Shown piece by piece: positions 19,901-27,375 of a stretch of DNA of 62,634 nucleotides. The stretch covers positions 1 to 62,634 of the forward strand of contig JAFGBK010000090.1 of NCBI GenBank assembly GCA_016933175.1, written 5' to 3'. Made by a program: the position numbers and the translations under genes. The notes below the pieces were generated by a model. The model saw only the letters and a program-made list of their open reading frames with translations. It did not search any database and was not told the DNA's origin. The DNA comes from Candidatus Krumholzibacteriota bacterium. GTDB taxonomy: Bacteria > Krumholzibacteriota > Krumholzibacteriia > JACNKJ01. The first letter of the stretch is position 1; every line of letters begins with the position of its first letter.

Positions 19901-20050
19901 CTGACCCGCGCCACGCTGGGCGAGCACGGCGCGCGGCTGGCCGAGGAGGTCCTGGCCCTCACCGTGGCCGAGGGCGCGGCGGGCCGCGGGTTCGCCGAGC
20001 GCTACGCCCTGGCCGGCGAGGAGGTCCGCGTTGAGATCGACCGGGCCTAG
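16916..20050 (+). CDS. ileS: Isoleucyl-tRNA synthetase, IleRS2 type with GXHH signature
   Basis: Charges tRNA-Ile. The protein is 1044 aa. The class I core starts with YEGPPTANGDPGVHHV: in place of HXGH it has G59-V60-H61-H62. KMSKS is intact (K596-S600 in GKKMSKSLGN). An editing (CP1) domain lies between, and the anticodon-binding domain ends the protein. AGWDTHGLAVELEV and the long C-terminus match the eukaryote-like IleRS2 group rather than E. coli-type IleRS1; the C-terminal zinc finger of IleRS1 is not seen. The start ATG overlaps the punA stop, and the 3' end overlaps lspA by 20 bp. Confidence 0.95.
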   Translation: MSDPTPRFPDLNRDPVALEGEVLARWEAEGVFARTQAPEPDRPNFVFYEGPPTANGDPGVHHVITRLAKDAICRYKAMTGHHVLRKAGWDTHGLAVELEVQKALGLKDKAAVQAYGIERFNAACRESVFRYEREWREMTRRIGYWLDLDTPYITCTPEYVESVWWLLKRFWDEGLLYEGHKVMPYNPRLGTVYSSHEVAQGYQEVEDPSVTVRFRLVDDEASLLVWTTTPWTLLSNVAAAVHPDLDYVTVRLADGEKLVLAEARLAALGDRDYEVVGRVKGRALAGRRYRRLYEYAPIPAGQRGGEVVAADFVSAEDGTGIVHIAPAYGADDYEVSLEHDLAVLALVGPDGRVVPEAGPFAGLDFKAADPEVLRDLTERGLMFEVRMVRHTYPHCWRDHGPLIYFAQPGWFIRTTALRDRFLAANAAVRWVPAEVGENRFGNWLEGNIDWALSRDRFWGTPLPIWKTESGEAICIGSLAELRELAVDPPAELDPHKPFVDEIVLRHPETGELMRRVPDVIDAWFDSGAMPFAQWHYPFENEELFESQFPADFICEAVDQSRGWFYSLLAIAVFQRDCAAYKSVLVSGHVVDIEGKKMSKSLGNRIDPFAVLDRDGADALRLYMATAAPIWSNLKFDMDGPREMNSKALGTLRNTYAFLALYANLDGWAPGAAEPAYSLLDRWLRSRYETLVAETRRSLDDYDLTRAAKGIAHFIVEELSNWYVRRSRRRFWKGEMTADKAGAYETLHGVLEGLCRLAAPFIPFLSDAVWRALTGPDASSVHLAAYPEPDASRRDEDLEDAMAMVLQTVSLGRVLRNQGRIRVRQPLAELRVAGGGRRLERVLADAGLTELILDELNIKTLTATADSDGLLRFTVKPRFKTLGPRLGGAMKAVAGALAALPPDAILAGYREGILHVEADGRRNALGREDLDFGVAAEGPWEAGLEGSLAGALCVAIDDALAREGHLRELVNRVQKLRKTSGLAVSDRIHLRWEGGDLTRATLGEHGARLAEEVLALTVAEGAAGRGFAERYALAGEEVRVEIDRA

Positions 20051-20522
20051 GGCGGACTGGATCCTCTTCGCCGCCGTCACGGCCGTCGTGGTCCTGGCCG
20101 ACTGGCTCACCAAGCTGCTGGTGCAGACCGGCCACGGGCTCGGCGAGTACCTGGGCGGGCTGCTGCGCATCACCCTGATCAGCAATCCGGGCGCGGCCTT
20201 CGGCCTGCTGCCGGGGGCGCGCTGGATCTTCGTGATCGTGAAGATCCTCGCCATGGCCGTCATCCTCTGGCTGCTCCTGCGCGGCCGGGCGGGGCGGGGC
20301 TGGCCGCGCATCACGCCCCTGGCCCTGATCTTCGGCGGCGCTCTGGGCAACCTGCTCGACCGCCTCCGGCCGGGCGGCGCGGTGGTGGACTTCATCGACC
20401 TGGGCGTGGGCGGCCACCGCTGGTACGTCTTCAACCTGGCCGACGCCTGCATCAGCATCGGCGCGGCCTGGGTGGTGATCCTGCTGCTGGCGACGCCCTC
20501 GCCCCGGCGCGGGGAGGCCTGA
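20031..20522 (+). CDS. lspA: Lipoprotein signal peptidase (signal peptidase II)
   Basis: Inner-membrane aspartyl protease of 163 aa that cleaves prolipoproteins before the lipidated Cys. Four hydrophobic segments are visible. Catalytic aspartates are D110 (GGALGNLLDRL) and D138 (FNLADACI); NPGAAFGLL and VDFIDLG are family motifs. The TTG start at 20031 overlaps ileS by 20 bp, and ileS-lspA adjacency is common in bacteria. Likely substrates in this window are the lipoproteins at 40144 and 50809. Lnt at the window end acts later in the same pathway. Confidence 0.95.
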   Translation: MRSTGPRADWILFAAVTAVVVLADWLTKLLVQTGHGLGEYLGGLLRITLISNPGAAFGLLPGARWIFVIVKILAMAVILWLLLRGRAGRGWPRITPLALIFGGALGNLLDRLRPGGAVVDFIDLGVGGHRWYVFNLADACISIGAAWVVILLLATPSPRRGEA

Positions 20523-20523
20523 G

Positions 20524-21522
20524 ATGGCGGATTCCGCGCCGCGGCGCCTGCGCTTCGTCGTGGCGCCCGGCGAGGACGGCGAGCGCCTGGACCGCGTCCT
20601 CGCCGCGCGCGCAGCCGGCGAGAGCCGCTCGCGTCTCGCCCGCCTGGTGAAGGACGGCCGCGCGCGCGTGGACGGCCGGCCGGCCAAGCCGGGCCAGCTC
20701 CTGCGCGCGGGCCAGGCCGTGGCCCTGGAAATCCCGGCGCCCGCGCCGCTGGACCTCGAGCCCGAGGACATCCCCCTGGCGATCCTCTACGAGGACGCGG
20801 ACCTGGCCGTGGTGGACAAGCCCGCCGGCCTGGTGGTGCACCCGGCGGCCGGCACTCCGCGGCACACCCTCGTCCACGCCCTCCTGCACCACCTGGGTGG
20901 CCTGGCCGGCATCGGCGGGCGCCTGCGGCCGGGCATCGTGCATCGCCTGGACAAGGACACCAGCGGGCTGCTGGTGGTGGCCAAGAGCGACCGCGCCCAC
21001 CGGCGCCTGGTGCAGATGATGGCCGCGCGCGAGGTGCGCCGCGAGTACCTGGCCCTGGTGCGGGGGCGGCTGCCCGCGTCCGAGGGGATCATCGCCGCTG
21101 CGGTGGGGCGGCATCCCGTGCACCGCAAGAAGATGGCCGTGGTCGCCGCGGGCGGGCGCCCGGCCGAGACGCGCTACGTTCGCATGGACACCTTTGCGGG
21201 CTTCGACTATATTCGCCTCGAGCTGCGGACGGGACGAACGCACCAGATCCGCGTCCACATGGCCCACATCGGCCATCCGGTCCTCGGGGATCCGGTCTAC
21301 GGCGGACGCGGCCGGCCGTCGCGGGGCGCCGGCCGGCGCGAGATGGAAGTCCACCGGCGCCTGCTGGCGCTCATGAGGCGTCAGGCCCTCCATGCCTGGC
21401 GCCTGCGCTTCGCCCACCCGTTGAGCGGCGCCGCGATGGAGTTCACCGCGCCGCTGCCGCCGGACATGCAGGCCGCGCTGGACTGCCTGCGCCAACTCAG
21501 AGCGGAGGAGCTGTCGGAATGA
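20524..21522 (+). CDS. rluD: RluD-family 23S rRNA pseudouridine synthase
   Basis: Pseudouridine synthase of 332 aa with an N-terminal S4 RNA-binding domain (ERLDRVLAARAAGESRSRLARLVKDG) and the RluA/RluD catalytic domain. Catalytic D143 lies in HRLDKDTSGLLVVAK; YLALVRG, RTGRTHQIRVHMAHIGHPVLGD and ALHAWRLRFAHP are family motifs. Most likely the RluD ortholog modifying helix 69, but RluA/RluC specificity cannot be excluded. It follows lspA by one base, as in many genomes, and overlaps the STAS gene by 4 bp. Confidence 0.9.
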   Translation: MADSAPRRLRFVVAPGEDGERLDRVLAARAAGESRSRLARLVKDGRARVDGRPAKPGQLLRAGQAVALEIPAPAPLDLEPEDIPLAILYEDADLAVVDKPAGLVVHPAAGTPRHTLVHALLHHLGGLAGIGGRLRPGIVHRLDKDTSGLLVVAKSDRAHRRLVQMMAAREVRREYLALVRGRLPASEGIIAAAVGRHPVHRKKMAVVAAGGRPAETRYVRMDTFAGFDYIRLELRTGRTHQIRVHMAHIGHPVLGDPVYGGRGRPSRGAGRREMEVHRRLLALMRRQALHAWRLRFAHPLSGAAMEFTAPLPPDMQAALDCLRQLRAEELSE

Positions 21523-21860
21523 ACATCAAGGTCAGGGAAGAGGAGCAGGTCGTCATCTTCGACATCAGCGGCCGCATCATGGGCGGGCCCGACTCCGAGA
21601 CCTTCCACAACCTCGTCAAGGAGAACATCGCCCACGGCAAGAAGCAGATCCTCATCAACCTGGGCAAGGTGAACTGGATCAACAGCACGGGCCTGGGCAT
21701 CCTCATCGCCGGCTACACGTCGGTGAAGGACGCCGACGGCCAGTTCAAGCTGGTCAACATCTCCGACCGCATCGAGTCCATCCTGATGGTCACCAAGCTG
21801 TCCGGGATCTTCGAGTCCTTCGACAGCGAGGCTGAGGCCGTCGCCAGCTTCGGCAGCTAG
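21519..21860 (+). CDS. STAS-domain anti-sigma-factor antagonist (RsbV/SpoIIAA-like)
   Basis: Single STAS domain of 113 aa. The phosphorylatable serine is S56 in WINSTGLGILI, the canonical target of RsbW/SpoIIAB-type kinases. In the partner-switching model the unphosphorylated form sequesters the anti-sigma kinase and frees its partner, and phosphorylation inactivates it. It overlaps the rluD-type gene by 4 bp and is followed 2 bp later by the kinase gene and then a SpoIIE-type phosphatase, giving the full antagonist-kinase-phosphatase trio. No sigma-factor gene is in the window, so the controlled output is unknown. Confidence 0.9.
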   Translation: MNIKVREEEQVVIFDISGRIMGGPDSETFHNLVKENIAHGKKQILINLGKVNWINSTGLGILIAGYTSVKDADGQFKLVNISDRIESILMVTKLSGIFESFDSEAEAVASFGS

Positions 21861-21862
21861 CC

Positions 21863-22321
21863 ATGGGCGCGGTGAGCGGAACGGCGGAGGTGCTGCGCTG
21901 GGAGATACCGAGCCTCTTCCGGTGGCTCGGCGTGATCGATGCCGCTCTTCAGGAGGTCGGCCAGGAGCTGGCCTGGGAGCGGGAAGAACTGAACGAGGTG
22001 TCCGTGGCCGTCATCGAGGCGGTGAGCAACGCCATCGAGCACGGCAACCGCTTCGAGCCGGCGCGCAGCGTGCAGGTGGAGCTGCGGGCCAGCGGCCGGC
22101 ACCTGCGCTTCCGCGTCAGCGACGAGGGGCCGGGATTCGCGAGCGACCGGCTCGACCAGCCGACCCCGAGCCCGGAGAGCCCCGAGTTCATGATGTCGCG
22201 CGGGCGCGGCCTGTTCATCATGCGTGACATCATGGACGCGATCCGGATCCAGCGCGAGGCGGGGCGTTTCGTGGTCGAGCTGGATAAGGAGCTGAAGGCT
22301 CCCGTCGGCACGGGACACTGA
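21863..22321 (+). CDS. RsbW/SpoIIAB-like anti-sigma serine kinase (HATPase)
   Basis: GHKL-fold ATPase of 152 aa. The N-box EAVSNAIEHGN (residues 52-62), G1 DEGPGF (87-92) and G2 GRGLFIM (114-120) are intact, so ATP binding and kinase activity toward the STAS protein are expected. No H-box or transmembrane segment is present, which fits RsbW/BtrW-type serine kinases rather than sensor histidine kinases. It lies between its presumed antagonist (21519) and phosphatase (22352). It may bind a sigma factor encoded elsewhere or another effector. Confidence 0.88.
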   Translation: MGAVSGTAEVLRWEIPSLFRWLGVIDAALQEVGQELAWEREELNEVSVAVIEAVSNAIEHGNRFEPARSVQVELRASGRHLRFRVSDEGPGFASDRLDQPTPSPESPEFMMSRGRGLFIMRDIMDAIRIQREAGRFVVELDKELKAPVGTGH

Positions 22322-22351
22322 CGCCGGCAGCCCAGCGGGCGGGAGACGGTC

Positions 22352-24583
22352 ATGGCTCCAGGAACCTTCCTCCCCGTCATGTACCTGGCCACCGGGGCCC
22401 TGATGCTGGTCTGGGGCCTGGGGCTGCTGCGCCGGTTCGGCCACGTCGCCCTGCACCGGGTCGTGGCCTTCATGCTCTTCTTCGGCGGCCTGGCACCCAT
22501 CCTGGCGGGCATCAGCCTGGTCCGGCCCCAGGGCGCCGAGGGCGAGATCATCCTGCTGGGCGGACTCCTGGACCGCTTCTCCTACGCCTGGGAATTCTTC
22601 TTCCCCACCCTGCTGCTGTTCAGCCTCATGTTCCCGCGGCGCCGGGCCATCCTGGACCGCTTCCGCTGGCTGCCGGCGGTGCTCTACCTGCCGCATGTCT
22701 TCCACCTGCTGCTCATCCTCTTCGCGCGGCGCCTGGAGCCGTCGAGCATCGTCAAGTCCCTGGAGAGCAGCCCCGACTTCCTCCAACGGCACCTGTCCGC
22801 TCTGGACACCGTCTGGAACCTCGGCATCAGCATGCACGGCTTGATCTTCCCGGCCGTGAACCTCCTGATGGCCCTCGTCGCCCTGATCCTGCTGGCCCGC
22901 AGCGAGGAGCTGGCCGGCGACGCCACCCTGCGCCGGCAGCGCCTGTTCCTCGGCCTGAGCGTCGCCCTGCCCATGGCCGGCTACCTCATCGCCGAGGCCC
23001 TGCCGGTCTTCGCGGGCCGCCTGCCCTCGGCCTCCTGGCGGCCCCACCTGCTGTCCGTGTCCGTGATCCTGGCCAGCGGCTCCCTCGGCTACGCCGCCGT
23101 GCGCCATCGCTTCCTGCGCATCCGGCTGCTGGCGCGCCGAGGCATCCTCGACGTCACCGTCTCCCTGATCCTGGCCATCATCTACCTGATGATCCTCGAC
23201 CTGTTCCGCGGCTTCTTCGACGTCTACCTGGGCAACCTGGCGCCGCTGTTCGAGGCCGGCGTCACCGTGTTCGCCATCATCCTGTTCCAGCCCCTGCTCA
23301 GCCGCGTGGAGAGTCTCCTGGACCGCCGCCTCTTCGGCCACAGCGGCGATCCCCGCCGCGAGCTGCTGCGCCGCTTCGCCGCCCGCCTGGGCGACGTGCG
23401 CGACCAGGCGGGGATGGAGGAGGCCCTGGCGCCCGTGCTCCTGGATGTCTTCCACATCGACAGCTACCGCCTGCTGAGCTGGGAGTGCCACGAACCCGCC
23501 CAGCGCCAGGCCATGCCCCAATGGTTCCTGACCCTGAACGCGGCGCGGGAGGGCCTGCGCCGGCTCGAGGAGCCCCTGCGCTGGCACGAGTTCCAGGACT
23601 GGTGCCGCCAGGAGGAGCTGCCCGCGCCCCCCCGGGACCCCCGCCACGACTATGTCCTCGCCCTGCGCGACGAGGCGAACTGCCGCGGCCTGCTCCTGCT
23701 GGCCCCCCCCAGTGACCGGCGGCGCCTGCGCAGCGCCGACCGCGAGCACCTCGTCCTGCTGGCGGGGCAGCTCGCGGCCGCCCTGCGCAACCTGTCCCTC
23801 CTGGGCGAGCTGCTGGAGAAGCGCATCCTCGAGGAGGAGATGCAACTGGCCCAGAACATCCAGCTCGGCCTGCTGCCCAAGACCCGCCCCGAGATCCGGG
23901 GCCTGAGCCTCTTCGGCACCAGCCTGCCCAGCCGCCAGGTGGGGGGCGACTACTACGACTGGCTGCAGAAGGACCTCGATCTCTACTTCGTCATCGCCGA
24001 CGTGTCGGGCAAGGGCATCCCCGCGGCCATGCTCATGGCCACGGTCCAGGCCTCCTTCCGCGCCATCACCCGCCCGCGCATGGAGCCGGGGACCATCCTC
24101 GGCGAGCTGAACCGCATCGTCTACGAGAACAGCCCCCGCGACCGCTTCGTCACCCTCTGGCTCGGCCGCCTGCGCGGCGAGGACCACGTCATCGAGTACG
24201 CCTCGGCGGGGCACCCGCCGCCCATCCTCACGCGCCACGGCGGCGCCACGGTGCCGCTCCAGGAGGGGGGGATGCTGCTCGGGGCCTTCCCGGACGTGGC
24301 GTTCGAGACCCATCACATCCCCTTCGGCGAGGGCGACCGCCTGGTCTGCTACACCGACGGCGTCAGCGAGACGGAGAACACAAGCGGCGAGCAGTTCTCG
24401 GACCGGCGTCTGATGGAGCTGCTCAGCCAGCTCCGCGGCGATCCCGAGGAGGTGGTGGCGGGTCTGCTGCGCGACCTGGCCCGCTTCAGCGCCAGCGGCG
24501 AGCCCGACGACGACTGCACGCTGCTGGTCCTGCGGGGGGGCCGGCCGCCGACGGCTGCCGGCGACGGGGCGGGCAATGCCTAA
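22352..24583 (+). CDS. Membrane-anchored SpoIIE/RsbU-type PP2C phosphatase
   Basis: Protein of 743 aa, likely the sensor-phosphatase that dephosphorylates the STAS antagonist. Residues 1-315 hold about eight hydrophobic segments forming a 7TM-like sensor region. Residues about 340-490 resemble a GAF-type linker. A coiled segment (LLEKRILEEEMQLAQNIQLGLLP) precedes the PP2C domain, with metal ligands D533 (GGDYYDW), D550 (IADVSGKGIPAAM), D669 (YTDGVSE) and D719-D721 (PDDDCTLLVL). The phosphatase is therefore expected to be active. Which signal the membrane part senses is unknown. Its stop overlaps ruvX by 8 bp. Confidence 0.88.
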   Translation: MAPGTFLPVMYLATGALMLVWGLGLLRRFGHVALHRVVAFMLFFGGLAPILAGISLVRPQGAEGEIILLGGLLDRFSYAWEFFFPTLLLFSLMFPRRRAILDRFRWLPAVLYLPHVFHLLLILFARRLEPSSIVKSLESSPDFLQRHLSALDTVWNLGISMHGLIFPAVNLLMALVALILLARSEELAGDATLRRQRLFLGLSVALPMAGYLIAEALPVFAGRLPSASWRPHLLSVSVILASGSLGYAAVRHRFLRIRLLARRGILDVTVSLILAIIYLMILDLFRGFFDVYLGNLAPLFEAGVTVFAIILFQPLLSRVESLLDRRLFGHSGDPRRELLRRFAARLGDVRDQAGMEEALAPVLLDVFHIDSYRLLSWECHEPAQRQAMPQWFLTLNAAREGLRRLEEPLRWHEFQDWCRQEELPAPPRDPRHDYVLALRDEANCRGLLLLAPPSDRRRLRSADREHLVLLAGQLAAALRNLSLLGELLEKRILEEEMQLAQNIQLGLLPKTRPEIRGLSLFGTSLPSRQVGGDYYDWLQKDLDLYFVIADVSGKGIPAAMLMATVQASFRAITRPRMEPGTILGELNRIVYENSPRDRFVTLWLGRLRGEDHVIEYASAGHPPPILTRHGGATVPLQEGGMLLGAFPDVAFETHHIPFGEGDRLVCYTDGVSETENTSGEQFSDRRLMELLSQLRGDPEEVVAGLLRDLARFSASGEPDDDCTLLVLRGGRPPTAAGDGAGNA

Positions 24584-25016
24584 CGCGGACGCGGACCGCC
24601 CGGACGCGCGCGTCCTGGCCGTCGATCCCGGAACGGTGCGCGTGGGTCTCGCCCTGAGCGATCCCCTGGGCCTCACGGCCCAGGGACTGGAAACCTTCGT
24701 GCGGGGCCGCGGCGATTTCCTGGCCCACCTGGCGGCCCTCATCGAGACGGAGGGCGTGGGCGAGCTGGTGGTGGGCCATCCCCGCAACCTCGACGGCAGC
24801 GAGGGCGGGGCCGCCCGCGCCGCGCGCCGCCTCGCCGACCGGCTGCGCCGTCGCTTCGGTCTGCCCGTGATCCTCTGGGACGAGCGCCTGAGCACCGTCC
24901 AGGCGCGCCGCGCCTTTCCGCCCGGCAGCCGCAAGGACTGGGACCGCGTGGCGGCGACGCTGATCCTCCAGTCCTACCTGGACGCCCGCGGAGCGGCCGG
25001 CGGGGCGGAGTCGTGA
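24576..25016 (+). CDS. ruvX: RuvX/YqgF-family nuclease (putative pre-16S rRNA nuclease / Holliday junction resolvase)
   Basis: RNase H-like protein of 146 aa. D17 in LAVDPGTVRVGLALSD, E103 in LWDERLST and D123 in DWDRVAATLILQSYL are the expected metal-binding residues. E. coli YqgF processes the 5' end of pre-16S rRNA, while other homologs cleave Holliday junctions; the sequence does not separate the two. It overlaps the phosphatase gene by 8 bp and mltG by 4 bp. The yqgF-mltG order is widespread in bacteria. Confidence 0.92.
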   Translation: MPNADADRPDARVLAVDPGTVRVGLALSDPLGLTAQGLETFVRGRGDFLAHLAALIETEGVGELVVGHPRNLDGSEGGAARAARRLADRLRRRFGLPVILWDERLSTVQARRAFPPGSRKDWDRVAATLILQSYLDARGAAGGAES

Positions 25017-26020
25017 GCCGGCGGTCGCTCCGGCCGGCGGCCGCGCTGGTCGCCCTCGCCCTGATCGCGGGCCTGGCCGGTCTGCGCGTCGCCTGGACGC
25101 GCGCGCCGGGTCCGGCGCGCGGCGACACGATCGTCGTCATCCCGCCCGGCTGGAGTCCGCCCCGCATCGCCCGCGAGCTGGCCGGCGCCGGCGTCCTGGC
25201 ACGCCCGCGCCTGTTTCTCTGGGGCCTGCGCCTGACCGGCGCCGGCGAGGATCTCAAGGCCGGGCGCTACCGCTTCCCGCGCCCGGCGAGCTGCGCCCGG
25301 ATCCAGGCGGACCTGCGGGAGGGACGCACCGAGAGACTCTGGCTCACCCTGCCCGAGGGGCTCTGGCTCGACGAGGCCGTGGGGCTGATGGCGCGGGATC
25401 TCGGCTTGGACTCCCTCGATCTGGCTCGCCGCGTGCGGCGCCCCGCCGCCTGGAACCAGCCCTTCCTGGCGGGACGCTCCGACTTGGAGGGCTTTCTCTT
25501 TCCCGACACCTACGCGGTGGAATACCCGCCCCGCGCCGAGGCGCTGCTGGACCAGATCCTGGACCGCTGCGGCGGCGTCCTGGCCGAGCTCGCGGCGCGG
25601 GCGCCCGCTGACTGGCCCTTCGGCCCGGCGGAATGGGTGACCCTCGCCTCCATCGTGGAGGCCGAGGCCCGTCTCGACGAGGAGCGGCCCCGCATCGCCG
25701 CCGTCTACCTGAACCGCCTGCGCCGGGGGATGCGCCTGGAGGCGGACCCCACCGTCATGTACGCCCTGGGCGAGCGGCGACCGCGGCTCTACTACAAGCA
25801 CCTCGCGGTGGACTCCCCCTACAACACCTACCGCCACGCCGGTCTACCGCCGGGCCCCATCTGCAACCCGGGCCGGCGCAGCCTGGAGAGCCTGCTGGAG
25901 GCGGACCCCGCCGACCGATCCCTCTACTTCGTCGCGACCGGCGACGGAGGCCACCTCTTCTCCGAAACCCTGGCGGAGCACCGGCGGAAGGTCGCCGCCC
26001 TGCGCCGCGGGCGGCCCTGA
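25013..26020 (+). CDS. mltG: Endolytic murein transglycosylase MltG
   Basis: Inner-membrane lytic transglycosylase of 335 aa that cuts nascent glycan strands and so limits their length. One N-terminal transmembrane helix (residues 8-25), a LysM-like segment, then the YceG catalytic domain with E216 in LASIVEAEARL; E. coli MltG uses E218. Further motifs: FLFPDTYAVE, RIAAVYLNRLRRGMRLEADPTVMYALG and SPYNTYRHAGLPPGPICNPG. The GTG start overlaps the ruvX stop. Confidence 0.95.
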   Translation: MSRRSLRPAAALVALALIAGLAGLRVAWTRAPGPARGDTIVVIPPGWSPPRIARELAGAGVLARPRLFLWGLRLTGAGEDLKAGRYRFPRPASCARIQADLREGRTERLWLTLPEGLWLDEAVGLMARDLGLDSLDLARRVRRPAAWNQPFLAGRSDLEGFLFPDTYAVEYPPRAEALLDQILDRCGGVLAELAARAPADWPFGPAEWVTLASIVEAEARLDEERPRIAAVYLNRLRRGMRLEADPTVMYALGERRPRLYYKHLAVDSPYNTYRHAGLPPGPICNPGRRSLESLLEADPADRSLYFVATGDGGHLFSETLAEHRRKVAALRRGRP

Positions 26021-26050
26021 CTGGCGCGGCGCCGCCGCAGGTGCTAGCTT
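26021..26050 (+). promoter_or_regulatory. Possible promoter giving a leaderless larE transcript
   Basis: CTGGCG (26021-26026), 18-nt spacer, TAGCTT (26045-26050). The larE ATG begins 6 nt after the -10 box, about where transcription would start, and no ribosome site precedes it. This suggests a leaderless mRNA; the -35 match is weak. Confidence 0.3.
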
Positions 26051-26056
26051 GCCGCC

Positions 26057-26965
26057 ATGACACCGCCCGCCGGATCCTCGCTTCCCCTTCCCGACGACGC
26101 CGCCCGCGCCAAGGAGGCGGCCCTGCGCCGGCTGCTGGCAGCCGGCGGGCGCAGCCTCCTGGCCTTCTCCGGCGGCGTGGACTCGGCCTACCTGGCCGCC
26201 GTGGCCCGCGAAACCCTGGGCGAGGACCTGCAGGCCGTGCTCGCGGACGGCCCCACCCTCCCCGACTGGGAGCGCGAGGCCGCCGTTGACCTCGCCAGCG
26301 AACTGGGGCTGCCCCTGCGTATCCTGCACACGGCGGAGCTGGCCGACCCGGCCTTCCGGGCCAACGGACCCGAGCGCTGCTACCACTGCCGCCGGCACCT
26401 GTTCGGCGCTCTGCGGGACCTGGCCGCCGCCGAGGGCTGGGAGACCCTGCTGCACGGCGGCAACGCCGACGACGACGCGGGTGACCGGCCGGGGCTGCGC
26501 GCGGCCGCCGAGCATGGCATCCGCGCTCCGCTGCGCGAAGCGGGTCTGGGCAAGGCGGAGATCCGGGCCCTGGCGCGCACGCGCGGGCTCTCCGCCTGGG
26601 ACCGGCCCAGCCGGCCCTGCCTGGCCACCCGGATCCCGTTCGGCGTGCCCCTGGACGAGGCGGTTCTGGGGCGAGTCGCCGCGGCGGAGCGCGCACTGCA
26701 CCGGCGGGGATTCCGGGATTACCGCGTCCGCCACCATGGCGACCTGGCGCGCATCGAGCTGGGCGGCGGCGAGTGGGAACGACTGGCGGACCCGGAACTC
26801 CGCGAGGACCTCAGGCGGGAACTGACGGCCCAGGACTACCGCCTGGTGACCCTCGATCTGGCACCGCTGGCCTCGGGAAGCCTCTCGCGACTGGGCATCT
26901 TGACAGGGGATCTCGGATTACGTAGCGTCGCCAACGACGCCGAGCCGCCGGAGGCGGAACCATGA
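26057..26965 (+). CDS. larE: LarE-type ATP-dependent sacrificial sulfur transferase
   Basis: PP-loop ATPase of 302 aa. The P-loop is SGGVDS (38-43). LarE inserts sulfur into the nickel-pincer nucleotide precursor. Lactobacillus LarE sacrifices a single cysteine, while other LarE proteins (Thermotoga-type) have three cysteines that hold an iron-sulfur cluster. Here C108 and C111 (ERCYHCRRHL) plus C188 (PSRPCLATR) match the three-cysteine type. No larA, larB or larC lies in the window, so the partner pathway is not shown locally, and a related sulfur-transfer role is possible. Its stop overlaps the next small gene. Confidence 0.85.
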   Translation: MTPPAGSSLPLPDDAARAKEAALRRLLAAGGRSLLAFSGGVDSAYLAAVARETLGEDLQAVLADGPTLPDWEREAAVDLASELGLPLRILHTAELADPAFRANGPERCYHCRRHLFGALRDLAAAEGWETLLHGGNADDDAGDRPGLRAAAEHGIRAPLREAGLGKAEIRALARTRGLSAWDRPSRPCLATRIPFGVPLDEAVLGRVAAAERALHRRGFRDYRVRHHGDLARIELGGGEWERLADPELREDLRRELTAQDYRLVTLDLAPLASGSLSRLGILTGDLGLRSVANDAEPPEAEP

Positions 26966-27168
26966 ACGGCAAGCGATTCGGATTTCTGGGGCTCTTCATC
27001 GCCGGTCTGACCGCCGTGGTCCTGGGCTACCTGGCTCTCTACCTCGAGCGCCTGACCCTGGCCCCGGCTCTTCTGGTGGCCGGCTACTGTGTTTTCATCC
27101 CCTGGGCCCTGTTCCGGCTCGGCCACGGCGATGGCGACGGAGACCCGGCGCCGAGCGGGGGCGAATAG
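26962..27168 (+). CDS. Small membrane protein, function unknown
   Basis: Predicted protein of 68 aa with two hydrophobic helices (GFLGLFIAGLTAVVLGYLAL and LAPALLVAGYCVFIPWALF) and a short Gly/Asp-rich tail. The ATG overlaps the larE stop (ATGA), which favours real translation. Its last 10 bp, including the TAG, lie inside the tRNA-Val gene. I do not recognise the family. Two-helix proteins of this size are often accessory subunits, but there is no specific evidence here. Confidence 0.65.
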   Translation: MNGKRFGFLGLFIAGLTAVVLGYLALYLERLTLAPALLVAGYCVFIPWALFRLGHGDGDGDPAPSGGE

Positions 27169-27231
27169 CTCAGCTGGCAGAGCGCCTGCCTTACGCGCAG
27201 GAGGCCACAGGTTCGAACCCTGTTTCGCCCA
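27159..27231 (+). tRNA. tRNA-Val (anticodon UAC)
   Basis: Full cloverleaf of 73 nt: acceptor GGGCGAA/TTCGCCC, D-arm GCTC/GAGC, anticodon stem CCTGC/GCAGG with loop CTTACGC (anticodon TAC), T-arm ACAGG/CCTGT with TTCGAAC, discriminator A. The CCA end is not encoded; CCC follows. Its 5' end overlaps the stop of the upstream small membrane-protein gene. Confidence 0.96.
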
Positions 27232-27339
27232 CCCTCCTCCATGTCCTCTATTGTGTCCATTGGTGCGCAATCCTGTCCTGAAATTCGGGCAACTGGTTCA
27301 TTGAGAACGCTTTAAGTTCACCCCCCAACCAAATGCCGG

Positions 27340-27369
27340 TTGACACTGTTTTTCGCGAACTGATATACT
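27340..27369 (+). promoter_or_regulatory. Strong sigma-70 promoter of the dockerin-like gene
   Basis: TTGACA (27340-27345), 18-nt spacer, TATACT (27364-27369). This is one of the best sigma-70 matches in the window. The 108 bp between the tRNA and this promoter (27232-27339) hold nothing I can identify and are noticeably less GC-rich than the genes around them. Confidence 0.75.
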
Positions 27370-27375
27370 GTTACC

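Noticed and set aside
16553-20458. 1301-codon open frame on the minus strand opposite ileS
   Set aside because: Shadow of a GC-rich coding strand. ileS motifs cover the plus strand, and the minus translation is Arg/Ala/Gly/His-rich low complexity without motifs. The same applies to the long minus frames opposite cheA, the RsbU-like gene and the C25 peptidase.
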